From Nissolia schottii (taxonomy: Eukaryota; Streptophyta; Magnoliopsida; Fabales; Fabaceae): a stretch of DNA of 64,000 nt. The number at the start of each line of letters is the position of its first letter. Within the stretch, counting starts at the first letter, position 1. Location: positions 108,075-172,074 of the forward strand of contig QANU01063982.1 in the NCBI GenBank assembly GCA_003254905.1, in the 5' to 3' direction. The translations under genes were made by a program, and so were the position numbers. Below the pieces are notes generated by a model that saw only the letters and a program-made list of their open reading frames with translations, did not search any database and had not been told where the DNA came from. This document shows, in pieces, positions 14,299 to 26,640 of the stretch.

Positions 14299-15311
14299 AA
14301 AAAAGAAAAATAAAGAAAATCTGTTTCTTTTTTTTCTTTTTCTTTTGGTTACTTACACACCCAAAAGTAGGGGGTTGAGATGTTTTTGTGTTTTCTTTGT
14401 GGGGTTGGAAAATTGTTTGTTGTTGCGTTCAACTTATATTTAAATCAAGTCATTGTAAGGAATAAATTACAAAGTGTCTTTAGATAGATAATGTCACTTT
14501 AAGGACGTGTTCATTGACATTGAGAGTACATTTGATGCACAGAACATAGAAGTTGGTTACAAAGGCAACAAAACACTTCCAGTATCTGCACCATGCAGAT
14601 ACAACTCAACAGTGATACATGAATATGGCTAATTCTAAAATTATAAGATATGATACAGCTAAGATACAACATATAAAATTTATACAAACATGAACACAAA
14701 TCTTAAACTAAAATAAAGAAAGATATTAATGTCTCATAAGTCAGTTTTTAGTCAATGGCAAACACAAAACATACAATTATTTAGATACCTATTGTGAAAC
14801 TTCACTTGTATTGATACAAAAAGTCAAAAATTAATTGAAGAATATAGACAAGTATCCAAGAAATATACAATAGAATGATGTATCATATGCCGGTGCTTTT
14901 ATTATTTTGGAGTATAAGTGCTTTCTAGTTTCAAGATGGTAGCCTTGCCTGTTTAAAACGATCCAAGCATGAAGATAATGTCCAGATCCCAATCTGTCTG
15001 AAAGGGACAGTTAACACAACTAAAAAAGCCAAATAAAACTGTGTCCTCACAGACCACTTGCCCTGGCGTAGCAACATGAGCTAGACATGTTTGTTTCTGC
15101 ATCAAAAGCTAGACTTCCAAATATGAGTTTTCTTCACATTATAAAAAGGTTTTTCAACGGAGGACACAACTAGTCCCCCGATACATATTTTCCCCCTTTA
15201 CAAGCAAGTGTTACACACATTATTTCAACAATGTAAACATGTAAATTAGAGTCGTTCTATAAGAGTTAATTCAAAACCTTTTGGATGGCACAAGAGGTTG
15301 GGAATTCAAAA
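14299..15311. other. Spacer between convergent peroxidase and PUB4 genes
   Basis: This holds the 3' UTRs of both genes. The segments 14375-14700 recur at 1-700, and more distantly at 3712-3910. I see no additional coding region. Confidence 0.6.
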
Positions 15312-18300
15312 TCAGCCCCTCCCAGCATGTCCGTGTCTTTGATTTTTAATTTGATTGAGGAGATTCAGGGCCTAAATAGAAAACAAATCCATCACCAATT
15401 TATGTAACAAAAGAAACAAGACAAAAGGAAACTATAATATGAAACCATAAGGAAAGAACCATACCTTTTCTTTGGCCCTTGGGGTGCCTGACTGCGACAA
15501 AGCTACTAATGGTGGGACAGCTCCTTCTTGGAGCACCATGCTTAAATATCTGTTACTGTTTGAGCATAGATGCAGAAGAGCCGCTGCTGCGTTCTCCTTT
15601 CCTCTGGCAGAACCCAACTCAATAACCTCAACCAGAACAGGAATTCCACCTTCCTGACCAATTGCAGTTTTCCCTTCTGGTATCGTGGCAAGATTTGCTA
15701 AAACAGCTACTGCCTTATCAACCATTCCAGCCGCAGGGTCCATTAAATCTACAAGGTATTTCACAGCACCAGCTTCTACAATTCGATCCTTGTTTTCGTG
15801 ACATATCGACAAATTAAACAAAGCAGTGGCAGCATCTTTCTTACCCCTTGGGGTTCCACCCCTTAATAAGTCAACCAACGGTTTAACTGCCCCAGCCCTC
15901 CCTATCCTTATCTTGCTTTCCTCAACCACCGATAAACTATAAAGAGTGGCAGCTGAATTCTCCTTTGCTTCTGGGCTCCCTGTCTCAAGGACATGAATCA
16001 GAGGTTCAATCGCCCCAGAATTTGCAATTGCAGTTTTGTTGTTGACATTGATTGATAGGTTAAGAAGTGCTGTAACAGAGTTTTCTTGGATCATCATATC
16101 AGTTGATCGAAGTAAATCGACTAGTAAGCCAATGGCTCCAGAGTTTGCAATCACAATTCGGTTATCCATGTTGTGCTTAGCAAGAAGGCGGAGTTCTGCT
16201 GTGGCTTCCCGCTGAGTGTCAAGAGAAGAGCTCTTCAAGAGCTCAACCAATTTCTGAACCTGGGTTTCAACACCAGAAATATCACCTCTTGTTTCAACAG
16301 AGGGAGAAGACACTATCCTAGGAGCAAACCTCTCTGATGACCGTTGCATTACAGTTTGTCTTCGAAACCTTGGTTCCACAATTTGTGGTGAAAACTCAGG
16401 CTCACCATGTGGAATCGGCATGGCAGCTGCATCTGCCCCTGGATCTAATTCCTCAGAAGCATTTCGACTACTGCTTGACAATAGAAGAGCACTTTTTCTA
16501 TCAGTCGGTGTGGCTTGAGCAATATTTGCACTAGAGTGTTCACTGGAACCAGAAGCAGTTCTAACATGGTTTTGAGATTGCTCTGAGCTCAAGGCACTGG
16601 AAGATTCCATTCTAGATGGCGACATTGACGATTGAGAAACTGAATCCACGCTTCCTTCATCTGAGCTAGAAGACCTGTCTTCTGAACCTGTGGGTGATAT
16701 TCTTACAAGATTAGCGTACTGCCCATCACCTATGCCACTTACGGAATCTTCTGGAGCTGAATGGGGATGCAATGCTGATGTTTCCTCGATGTGGATTTCA
16801 CCGAAAGAAGTTATAACAGGTGATTCCTTGGTTGAACCAGACTCCATAGACCCATGAAGGAGAGATAGTTGTTTTATTTTTGCGGTCTTGATGGGATCAA
16901 CTAGCTTCACGTTGTTTGATTCACACCAGCTTGCAATTAATGCTTTTACAGTGTAGTTAGGTATTAGGTTGGTGTGAACCAGAGCCTGACGTGTCTTAGG
17001 ACAAACTGCAAGCCCAAGATCGATCCAGTCCTTGATGGCATCCTTCTCATAAGTTTGCCCTGATGACACAATGACTGGATCAGTCATCAATTCCAAAGAG
17101 AGAGGACAGCAAAAATCAGCAGGTACCGAAACTGGGAAAGTGCTCTGAGCTTGCTTAACAAGATGCTCATGCATATGAGTTACAACAGAGATCATTTGAT
17201 CAATATATTCAGCTTCTGCAGTCTCTTCAATTTGTTCAGAATTCTCCTTCAACTTTTCAAGGGCCACAGCCTCAATCAAAACCTCTTGATTAGACCTTAG
17301 GCCCAGATTCTCAGCAATCTTTTCGAGGACCTCAGAACTCGGTCCTACACCTTCCATTTGTTCCATAACAGCTTCTTTAATGATTGATGATATATCATGT
17401 CCGAAATCATCTGGAATAGATTGGTGTGAAGCCTTCAGCTGCTGCAAAATATTGAGCCCTGAAGCCTGAATTTTGGATATCAAGGGCTCAGTTTGCATAA
17501 CCTGGTGTGATCAACAAAGAGGAAATAATAAGAATCAATACATGCTTAACAGGTAAGAATTCAGCCAAAAATAATCTCAGAAGCACATTACCAAAAAATA
17601 AATAAAACTATTAGAAGCAGGCATAATGAGACAACTGTTACATATTCTACTTCTATACCAGATGGCAATCCAACTCGAGCAAAGATACTTGCACAATGTT
17701 AACTTCTGACCTAGTCATATCTTGCAAAGGAGGAGATGATGGAACAGCATAAAAGAGATTGACGTGTCTGGTTACCAATATGTATGCATCCTTAGACAAG
17801 GGTAATGTGATATATATAAACTTGATAAAAGCAATTAGAATATGGGTGAATATCAAGTGCAAAGCGAAGATTGATAAGTAAAACAACATGAATTAATATT
17901 AAGAGAAAGAAGGAGAAGTAAAGGGAGTGACCGAGGAAGACAGAAGATGAAAAAAAATACACCAATTCTTAGTAGTAAATAGCATACCCTCCTTGCTGCA
18001 CAGCAACATACAGAAAGAAGTTTTTATCCTAAAATTGGGGCAAATTACGAAGACAGCCACTGCAAATGTAAGTTCAGCGCATTTTACGTTAAACTAACAA
18101 CTAAGATAAATGTTCCTCCTATATCCACAAGTTTAGATTAAAATGAGACTTACAAAGTAAAATTTGCTGGATAATAGATGCCAGTTCTCAAGAAGCTCCT
18201 TCAACTCACCAACAGCCTGATCAAGTTCCTTCAATGACTTACTAAGCACTTCAGCAGTAGATAAATCAGAATAAACATTTGTGTCAATACTTGGCTTCAA

Positions 18301-18423
18301 CAACTTAAGTATCTGCTCTGCCCTTTGGTAATACATTGATACAGGTCTCATGTTTTGAGAAAATGATAAATGCAAAAATGAGGATATGCCATTAGAGAGC
18401 ACCTTTAACAAAGATACCTCCAT
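15312..18423 (-). CDS. PUB4: U-box/ARM-repeat E3 ubiquitin ligase, PUB4-like
   Basis: The CDS joins 18423-18154, 17501-15465 and 15371-15312, each with good GT-AG borders and matching phase, giving 788 aa (Arabidopsis PUB4 is about 826). The start MEVSLLKV was chosen because an acceptor lies just upstream at 18429 and the family begins MEV; the ATG at 18435 would fall in the 5'-UTR intron. The order is: a UND-type N-terminal helical domain; a U-box at about 220-292 (FCCPLSLELMTDPVIVSSG, then TYEKDAIKDWIDLG); a Ser-rich linker; and ARM repeats from about 500 to 770. The short last exon encodes ALNLLNQIKNQRHGHAGRG, matching the PUB4 C-terminus. The U-box recruits E2 enzymes and the ARM repeats bind substrates. 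Arabidopsis PUB4 acts in CLE/meristem, tapetum and chitin-receptor signalling. Orthology is likely but not tested by phylogeny. Confidence 0.93.
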
Positions 18424-19642
18424 AATACCTGGCATTAGGTTAAAACAATAGCATCAGTTTTATGTAGATCTAATAGAACACGAACAAAATAGCTCCCAGT
18501 TTTATGCTACATAGGATAGCATAGGATATGAGGAAATTATAAGACCAAAAAAATATGTGTGTTAAGATATAAGGCATATGCCTCTATTCAACAACTTAAG
18601 CTTTTGGGAGAGTTAGTCCATAACATGATATCACATCCTCGATGATTAAATTCTCTCAAGTTCAACCTTTGCAGCCCACGTTCTTCTAAATAAAATAAGT
18701 TGAATTTCAGCACAAGGTAGGTTTGTGCATTATTCACGCTTCAAGCCCAAATGACTCTTGCGTAAGGACACATGTTAAGAAATAAAGTCATTTGTGTGCC
18801 TTCCCTAGCAACTTAAGATTTTGGGAGAGTTGGTTTGTGACAATAAGCTTTTATATTATCAAATGTATGACATAGGGGTGCATAAGCTACCTGGTACCAT
18901 GAAGATATAACCCGTCTGTTATTGGATTGAGTATAAACTAATTATGCAATTACGGGCGTGCCTATGAGGTGGGTTTAGGACGAGAAGAAAAGTTTTTTAA
19001 AAACCATGGCTATGCCCCCAAATCCTTTACTTCCCCCTCCTAGAACCAATTCACAAACACACCCTAAGTGTCAATTTAGCAAGAAGTAAAATCTAAAAAA
19101 AAAAATTGTTAGAAGAAGAAAAGGGAATTGCAATTAAATGGAGAAAAAAATAATGGATAAAATAAGATTAAAAAAAGACAAATGCAAGATTACAACTAGT
19201 GTCAACAGGGTCAATAAAATAGTTAAAAACATGAAATTTATTGAAAATGGGACTACGAATGCGCAATATCGCTTCTCTCAAAGATCGCAAATTGCAGCTT
19301 TGTTAAAAATGGACCAAAATTTTCACCGTATATATTTTTTCCTACTCTGAAGCACAACCCAAGTGTCTGATCAAATTTGATTGCTATCATACCAAACTAT
19401 ACTCGACTCAAACAAAAATTCTGTGTTTCAAATTTTAATCAAAAGAAACAGAAACAATACAGTGAACCAAGCAAGATTAACAAAGGAACACATGACCTCA
19501 AAATCGCCAATAAAAAAGGCTACAACAAGTAATAAGTACTGTAATTACCAAATACAAAAGCTAATGCTGCAGCAAAAACATGAAGCAAGAAGCAAAATTA
19601 GAAAACTTTTATAAAAAAAAGAGCAAGAAACATGGAACTTAC

Positions 19643-19880
19643 CAGAAAGAAAGAGGTTCTGATCAACAGCGAAGGGTTGAAACCACCGTACAGTGCCGAT
19701 GAAAGAGGTTTTCTCAGGGTACAAGTTGGAATGGGACGCGTAAGAAGAAAAATAATTTGGGGGAATTTTTCAAGCGAATCTTTGTTCTGTGGTTTGACTT
19801 CTAAATTTCTACGTCAAATTAGCAAAGTTGTAAGAACGAAAGAAGCATCCAACAGCGTTGAACTTTTCTATTTCAAATTT
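19643..19880 (-). promoter_or_regulatory. Predicted PUB4 5'-UTR exon and promoter
   Basis: On the minus strand a strong donor CTG|GTAAGT sits at 19643/19642. It pairs well with the acceptor at 18429, five bases before the PUB4 ATG, implying a 1.2-kb intron in the 5' UTR. A TATATAG-type TATA box lies at about 19902-19909, placing the transcription start near 19875. The 83-codon plus-strand frame at 19632-19883 is antisense to this exon and was not called. Confidence 0.55.
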
Positions 19881-19910
19881 TAATCATTACTTTTTTGTTG
19901 GCTATATATC

Positions 19911-20979
19911 TACACCATTAATACCATTAATGAAGGAGATTGGCGTTGATTTTATGGTATTCAATTTTACTTACCATTTTTATCTTTAAAAATAATTAAT
20001 TTCAAAACATTATTTAACTATTATTGTCTCTATTATACCATATTGTGTCTACTTCTAATTTCAATGTCTCTCTAACATCTCTTTTCATCAGTTTTTTATT
20101 TTCTATAACCCACTTAACACTGCATCTATTTCTCCTTTTTCACCTCTTATAAAAAAAAATTTATTACTAAAATTTATATATAAAGAAAATAAATAACACA
20201 TGATAGAATAAATTAATACCAATTTTTTTTAATGAAATTGCTTGACAGACATGACAATAATTCAATATTTAAGAAGTGGCTGTCAAGTCATGCTAATATA
20301 TTAAAAAGAGATTTTCCATTTTAATTACTTTTGGTGTTCAATATTTATTTTTCATTTTTTACCCTCCTTATTAATTTTATGAATTTTGTTAACAAGTGCC
20401 TTAAAGTACCCAAAAAAAAGTTTTAATTAAAAACACAAGTTTCTAATGCATTAAGGTATTGAAGGTTTAAAAAATTTGTGTTTTTAATAAGAAAAAAAAT
20501 TTGTTTTGAGTTCCTTAACAAGTGTTCTAAGAACACATTTTAGCAAAACCGTAATATTATTTACAATTTTTTCTCACACCTCACTTATTTTAACTACCTT
20601 ATTCTACTCATAAAAAAAAAACAACATTATTCTACATCCATATACATATTTAAAAAAAAAGAGTTAACAATATAAAAATGTTAAATACCTTTGCACTTAA
20701 CTGTTACTATTTCATAGTTGACAAACATGGTAAATCCCAAATTATAGGCTATAGCAACTCACAAAGCATGTCGAAATTTCTCAATTGCATTGTGGTTGGG
20801 GTCCCTGATCTTTTTGGGTATTTATTCTCATTCCCTAGAGAGATATCTAGACACTTCAACCATTTTGGGGGGTTTCAACACCCACCAAATTCACTTGAGT
20901 GGGTCTAAACTTGGGAATTTCAGCAGCAAACTTCAACAAGTGTTACTAAATTTTCGACCTTTCCGAACAAAGGGCCAAA
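19911..20979. other. Intergenic, no gene seen
   Basis: AT-rich. An imperfect inverted repeat at about 20420-20493 ('ttttaattaaaaacacaa' against 'ttgtgtttttaataagaaaa') could be a small MITE. No coding signal. Confidence 0.45.
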
Positions 20980-22841
20980 GAGATAATCTGTAATATATAA
21001 TCACCACCGTAGTATGCATTGTGGCTATCTTCAGTCATCGTAAATAGCTACTGAGGGTGATGCAGAAAGTTGAGGGGGCAGTGGGAAGGCACTATTTGTG
21101 CCAAACGTGGTTGGTTGGTGGCTGCTGTAGCAACCATGCCGCTAGCGAGCTATTTGATATAAGCCAATGGATGAGTCATTTTTGTCTTTTACATTTTGGG
21201 GGAGTTCCTTCTCCCTATAAATAGAATACCACTTGGTAACTCTTAAAACACATCAAAAAGATATTTTTCTCAATAGAAATTCCACCCAGTATTATTGAGG
21301 ATCTCCACCAATAATGACTCTCTCTCATTTTAGGAGCACATCATGTTAAGGAGTTTCCAGTAAGTTCCTTTTCAATAGTGGTAGTTAGGGGAAGGTCTAA
21401 TGTTGTTGGCGCAACGATGCTAAGGCGACGTAGTTGCGCCAAGGCGTCACGGCATTGCAAGAGTGCGCAACAGTGCTCCAAATGCTAGCGCCAACAAGGC
21501 ATTACAACGCCATGACTCTATGGCGCTACATGTAGTGGTAGTTTTTCTCATTTTAGTTCTTTTTCAGTATTTTCTTATGTTGTTGGTTGCTTCAGGTGCT
21601 AATGCAACTCTACTAGGATCATCTAGGGCTGATAACCAGTCATAAACCATTGTAGGTGAGTGGAGGTTCTGACGCGTCGACGATTGTGCTGTTTCGGTCC
21701 CATCAATAGAGTCAGGTGTGCCTTTATGTTTTATTATATTATTATAAATGAGTTAGTATAGGAATAATATGCTTAGAAACTGCATGTTTAGGGTATGTGA
21801 ATATGCTTAGACTACATGCTTAGGATATATGAATATATTTGCTTAGAGACCATATGCTTAGGTATGTATGCTCATTAGATTAGTATATGATACTCTCATA
21901 ACTGGTAGTAACATTGGCTACATAGATATAACGTATGATTAATTAATATACTTGTCATAGTTAGATCACCATAATGATAAAAGAAAGCTTAACTGATATA
22001 TCATGCAAATCCTAGGCCGACTTAGTATTTCTAGTTGTTGTGGTTTGTGATTACTCTGGACACTAGTTTAGCGTACTTGGTATTGCCCAACCTTGGTGGC
22101 AGGTTTAGCGTACCCATTAGTCCATTTCAGTTTACGGGTTTAGCATACCCAACCATACAATTCTCACTACATGGGTTTAGCATACCTTCAGATCCAATTG
22201 GCTATATGGGTTTAGCATACCCATGAACCTACCTACACTGAGGTTGGGAATTAGTCCCACCTTGACCCCTCATATCGAGATAGACAGATCCAGTTGTGCC
22301 TTGTACTTTCAATAGCGTATGTTTTCTCTAAAATTAGTGATTATAGTTACACGTTATGGTTACTGTATACTATTGATATTATTAACTATGCTTAGAATAT
22401 TATGTGGTGGTGGTACTGTGATACTCATTCATTGAGTTGACAACTCACTCCTCTGTCTATTTGTTTCAAGTGCAGTTGAGGATCTTGATAGCAAGCCTCT
22501 CATTCAATAGCAGTCCAGTTCAGTGCCAGTTGGTGAGCTATGCTTTACGGTGGGGTCTACCTAGTTATTATTATTAATATTATTGCTCCAGATAACTTTA
22601 GGCAGGATTTTCAGACATAGTGGACTTATGATTACGTTCAGTTATTAGTTATTGCAGATTTAGTTGTAACTCATTGGAGATGCTCTTTTCATTTAGTATT
22701 ATGTAGACCCAGTTATTATTTAGTATATTCCTTATTTATTAATTATAATTATCTCGTTAGTACATTTAGCCACGTTTTAGAGCTTTCATGGGGGCGACAT
22801 CTCTACGTGCAGTCACAACCAGATTTTGGGTCATGAAAAAG
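20980..22841 (+). mobile_element. Ty3/gypsy LTR (probable 5' LTR)
   Basis: The right end carries 'gtcacaaccagattttgggtcatga', the self-complementary end typical of plant gypsy LTRs of the Tekay/Del kind. It is followed directly by a tRNA-Met-type primer site (tggtataagagtctagg) at 22842. An internal TATA box (ctataaataga) at 21215-21226 fits the LTR promoter. The left edge is not defined; 20980 is a guess. Short repeats of 'gggtttagcrtaccc' lie at 22065-22225. Confidence 0.55.
22065..22225 (+). repeat. Five-fold GGTTTAGCRTACCC repeat
   Basis: Five copies of a motif around 'ggtttagc(a/g)taccc' spaced about 33-40 bp apart inside the gypsy LTR. A looser 'atgcttagg' series precedes it at 21770-21865. 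Probably a tandemly amplified LTR segment; function unknown. Confidence 0.7.
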
Positions 22842-23835
22842 TGGTATAAGAGTCTAGGTTTCCCATTTAGTTATTTGGAGCAGAGGCTTTTCAAGTGACA
22901 CTACAACTGTATAAATGGAAACGCACCCATTTGTGTAGAACGTGGTGCTACCTGACAACCTTATAGGAAGTTAGTGATGTCTAGGATTAGTTAGAGATTC
23001 AGTCAGTGTCTTTCATAAATACTCTAGTCTAACTTGTTTGGTTTGACCGTCTCAGGATTCATGGAAGCTAAGCGAAATAGGGAGAACGATGAGGGAAACG
23101 TCTAGTGAAGGAGGCTATTCTCAACAATTAGAGCATGTCTTTGCCCCAATGGCCAGAGCACTTGCTGCTCACATCAATGTTGTTGGGCCTTAGCCAGAGT
23201 TTCGTTCTGTAGATGACATGGCCATCTACCGATTCCAATGTTTCAATCCCCTTCTTTCAACGGCAAAACCTCAGAAGGAGAGTTGTTGGAATTTCTTATC
23301 CAGATGGAGAAAAAGGCAGAACTTCTCCACATTTCCTCGGCCAAGACAGTAGAATTAGTCGACTATAAGTTTAGTTGACCAGTCAAGCAAAAATCTAGTA
23401 TAAGAAGCTCAAGTGGAGTTGGGTGGCCAATGCACCCTCACTGTCTTGGGAATAGTTAATTAAGGGATTTTGCGAGAGGTTCCTCCCACACAGCATGGTG
23501 GACACATGGTTGATGAATTCTTGAAGCTGAAGATAACATCCGACATGACAGTGACTAAGTACGATGAACGATTCACCTATCTCAGCCAGGCAGCCCTGTA
23601 ATTTACCTTGAATGTTCGAGAGAAAGTGAGGCGATTCAGATCTGACCTACCTCCACAGTAACGGCTTGGTCTGTTAGCACAAATTAGTTGATCCTCTTAG
23701 GTTGAGATAGTGGATACAACTCTCACTATTTAGACTGGGATATATGAATCCAGGGTGGAGTATAAGGTCAAGAAGAAATTCAAGCAATATGGTTCATTCT
23801 CAGGCAACTATGATAGAGTCAACTCGAATTAAATT
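22842..23835 (+). pseudogene. Decayed Ty3/gypsy gag
   Basis: After the primer site, broken reading frames encode recognisable pieces of plant gypsy Gag: 'MARALAAHINVV' near 23150, an 'LLEFLIQMEKKAE'-like segment near 23285, 'FCERFLPHSMVDT' near 23475, and 'MTVTKYDERFTYLSQAAL' near 23545. Stops and frameshifts separate them. The sequence ends near 23835 before any zinc knuckle or polymerase. A separate relic at 56215-58085 carries the later domains. Confidence 0.65.
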
Positions 23836-24559
23836 AGAAACCTCACTTGTTATTAGTTTAACTAACAAAAATCACATAATGTGAGTATAGGCCTCATGAT
23901 GTATGTGAGAGGAGAGACTTGGTGTCTACACCAAGGTTAGTGTACAAATAACATTTGTTTTATACTAAAAACAATTGTCTAAACTAGGGGTATGTTTGGA
24001 TTAGTGGTTTATAAGAGAGTGGAATGGAAACCCATAAAATTCTATTGGGCTCCATTGTTTGGATTAATGGTTTGAGAAAGGAGCGAAATGACTTAATTCC
24101 ATTGAAAACCACTAAAACTCCCCAATTTTTGTTCCATCTGATTTAGGGGTTTCGAAGAGAGTGAAATCATTCCCTCAGCTCCATCTCAACAATGTTCGAT
24201 CCCTATAAGTTATGTCTCATTAAAACATTTCAAGGGATAACTCAGTGCTACAAAACCTAAGAAAGGAAAAACAGTATAAAACCTACATAGATTAAGTGAA
24301 ACAAAGCTACAAACAGAACCCCAAATGCATCCCAAAGCAAACCCAAATGCAATCCAAACTCAATCCTAAACACAATAAAAAATTGCATCCAAACACAACC
24401 AGATTGCAGCCAAATCATAGCTCCACTGAACCTTCTTGAAGCACCAAGAAAAAAAATCCACAAAAACCCGTCAAACCACAAAGACTCCTCTACAAGAATA
24501 TGATGTTTTTGTCCAAATGGAGCATAAAGTCTCTTGAAGTCTAAAGCTCTTGAAGAATA
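23836..24559. other. Intergenic, no gene seen
   Basis: It contains a partly duplicated motif 'tgtttggatta(g/a)tggttt' at about 23993 and 24054, reminiscent of small hAT-like elements. The 114-codon minus-strand frame at 24257-24601 runs into the neighbouring LTR and resembles no protein. Confidence 0.4.
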
Positions 24560-25139
24560 TGTTAGATTATATAATTTAATAATCCTTTTATAGTAGTCCA
24601 TGTAACTTATAGGTTAACTCTAAGTAAAAGGGATTAATGTGATGATAATTACCCTAAAATACGAATAGAGTTAGTGTGAGTTACTTTTTGAATTTAAAAG
24701 AACTTTCCCCTCTCACTTTTAAAAAGAGGTTCTTGTTGGTTATAAGACATACTACAGAAATTAGAATAATATGGATCTGGGTAAGTCACGGTTTCTAATG
24801 TGAGACACATAAAACACAAGATTTTTAATAGTCGTGGTAATTTTCTGAAATGTGAAAATTACATCTAGCAATTGGTATCATAGTCAGGTTGTAAATTTGT
24901 GATTTTCCATGAATGGTGATTATTCTCTCAATTAGTGTAAAAGTAAAATTCTGAAATTGAGATTTTAATGAATAGAATTTTGATAATAATTCAGCGTATA
25001 TATCTAATGGATATGGTGTTTTACAATTGTGCATTACGATTATGATTATTGATATGTACATACATATATAGAATTTTGCCAGGCCTCGTCTGAGATGAAA
25101 CTTATGAAATTATATGTATATAGAATTTGCCATGTACTG

Positions 25140-25145
<6 letters not shown>

Positions 25146-25189
<44 letters not shown>
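25146..25189. repeat. (TA)n microsatellite
   Basis: About 44 bases of uninterrupted TA dinucleotide in the interior of the non-autonomous LTR element. Confidence 0.95.
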
Positions 25190-25191
<2 letters not shown>

Positions 25192-25689
25192 GAAAAGTAC
25201 AAAGATCTTTGCCACTTAGAGATTAACAAAACACTTACAGATTTGTATTCTATATATATTATGTAAATTTTGGAATTATTTTATGTAAGTTTTGTTAATC
25301 ACTAAAGTGATTAAATTTATGTGTTCAATACTTCTAAATTCATGATGGTTTAATTCAATTACACATAAAATGAATGCTAATTAATGATGTGTATGAGTAA
25401 ATTAAAGTTTATTAATATAAGACATTTGAGGATCAACCCAAAGGTTGATAATTGTTTTTACACAATTAACGGACATGTTTGTTGGCATGTGGATGCATTA
25501 TTGGTTCCATTTATATATCTAAAGATAGTAAATATTTTGTTAGTGCATCTATCATTGCCTAGTAATGTTTAATTTATTAGCTTCATTATGTTATTGTGTA
25601 TTGACCTAATAACCAACGGTGGATTCAAATACATAAGTATAGTTATTATCATTTGTTTGAATCCATTAAATTTAAAGTTTAATTTCTAT

Positions 25690-25842
25690 CCACCGGTAGT
25701 GTAAAATGTTTTTACACTATCAATCAATCAAATATTTTCATATTAGAATAAATAGTTGGCTTTCTCTCTCACTCTTTCAAAAGTCATGTATATCAAAAAT
25801 CTGATTGGATGACAGTGTAAAAAACTTTACACTGTCAGTGGA
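25690..25842. mobile_element. MITE with CAGTGTAAA termini
   Basis: About 153 bp with inverted ends of about 33 bp. The left is 'ccaccggtagtgtaaaatg' continuing to 'tttacactatc'; the right is 'gacagtgtaaaaaac' continuing to 'tttacactgtcagtggac'. Each terminus is itself a small hairpin (GTGTAAA...TTTACAC). It is nested in the LTR element above. A target duplication is not clear. Confidence 0.75.
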
Positions 25843-26587
25843 CAGCATGATAGTATGATATACACATATGTATGTATGGTTATCTTGCTCATTTCATTGT
25901 GACACTGTTGAATTCAATTAAAGATATGTTTATGATTGCTTTACTTGTTGTCCCCATTATGTTATGCACATGTACCATTTTGGTGTGATAACAAGTTATG
26001 TCTTAAAAGACATTACAGTTTGAGGCATTAAAGTTATTTGAGTTGAATTAATTTGTAATATATGGAAGGAATCATGTTGTTAAATGACTTGTGACTACCA
26101 TGATCTAAGTATTTCAATTCAATTAAATATAATGACTTGATACTTTCAATATATAATGCACATTTATAGTTTTTGAATCGTCAAGTCATCACATGGGTCC
26201 AGTAAAAGATTGTTAGGTTATTTGATTTAATAATCCTTTTATAGTGATCCATATAACTTATAGACTAACTCTAATTAAATGAAGATTAATGTGATGTTGG
26301 TTATCCCAAAATATGAATAGGGTTAGCGTGAGTTACTTTTTAAATTTAAAAGAACTCTCCCCTCTCCTTTTTAAAAAGAGGTTCTTGTTGGTCATAAGAG
26401 TAGTTTTCCTGTGACAACAAAACCAACAAGTCAGAAAAGTGAAGTTCTTCTTAACCATCGAAGAGGAATGAAGAGAAGGGAAAAACAGGCATTTCATAAA
26501 GGAAAGGGGTATTTTCATTTTCGTGATTCGAAATCGGTTCACCAATGTTATTCTCAATTAATTAATTAATTTATTTATGTGTTCAAG

Positions 26588-26597
26588 GGAAATATAT
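26588..26597 (+). promoter_or_regulatory. Candidate TATA box of the TyrRS gene
   Basis: AAATATATAT about 45-50 bases before the ATG at 26641, with a purine-rich leader between. If used, transcription starts near 26620 and the 5' UTR is very short. The promoter would have to lie between this point and the truncated LTR ending near 26398. Confidence 0.4.
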
Positions 26598-26640
26598 ATC
26601 TCCCCCATTTGAAGGGAGATAGAGAGAAAAGCAGCACACA

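Larger units (their letters stand above)
24560..26398 (+). mobile_element. Non-autonomous copia-like LTR element
   Basis: Two direct repeats starting TGTTAG lie at 24560 and 26211. They share about 190 bp, including 'ttaataatccttttatag' and 'cttttaaaaagaggttcttgttgg'. The left one runs to 24870 and is followed by TGGTATCATAGTC at 24873, a tRNA-iMet primer-binding site of copia type. The right LTR is truncated or diverged after about 26398. The 1.3-kb interior encodes no gag or pol, so the element depended on others. A (TA)n tract (25146-25189) and a MITE (25690-25842) lie inside. Its right end is only about 240 bp from the TyrRS start codon. Confidence 0.65.

Noticed and set aside
24257..24601. 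114-codon minus-strand frame rich in Phe and Leu
   Set aside because: It overlaps the start of an LTR and has biased hydrophobic content typical of AT-rich spacer; no homology recognised.
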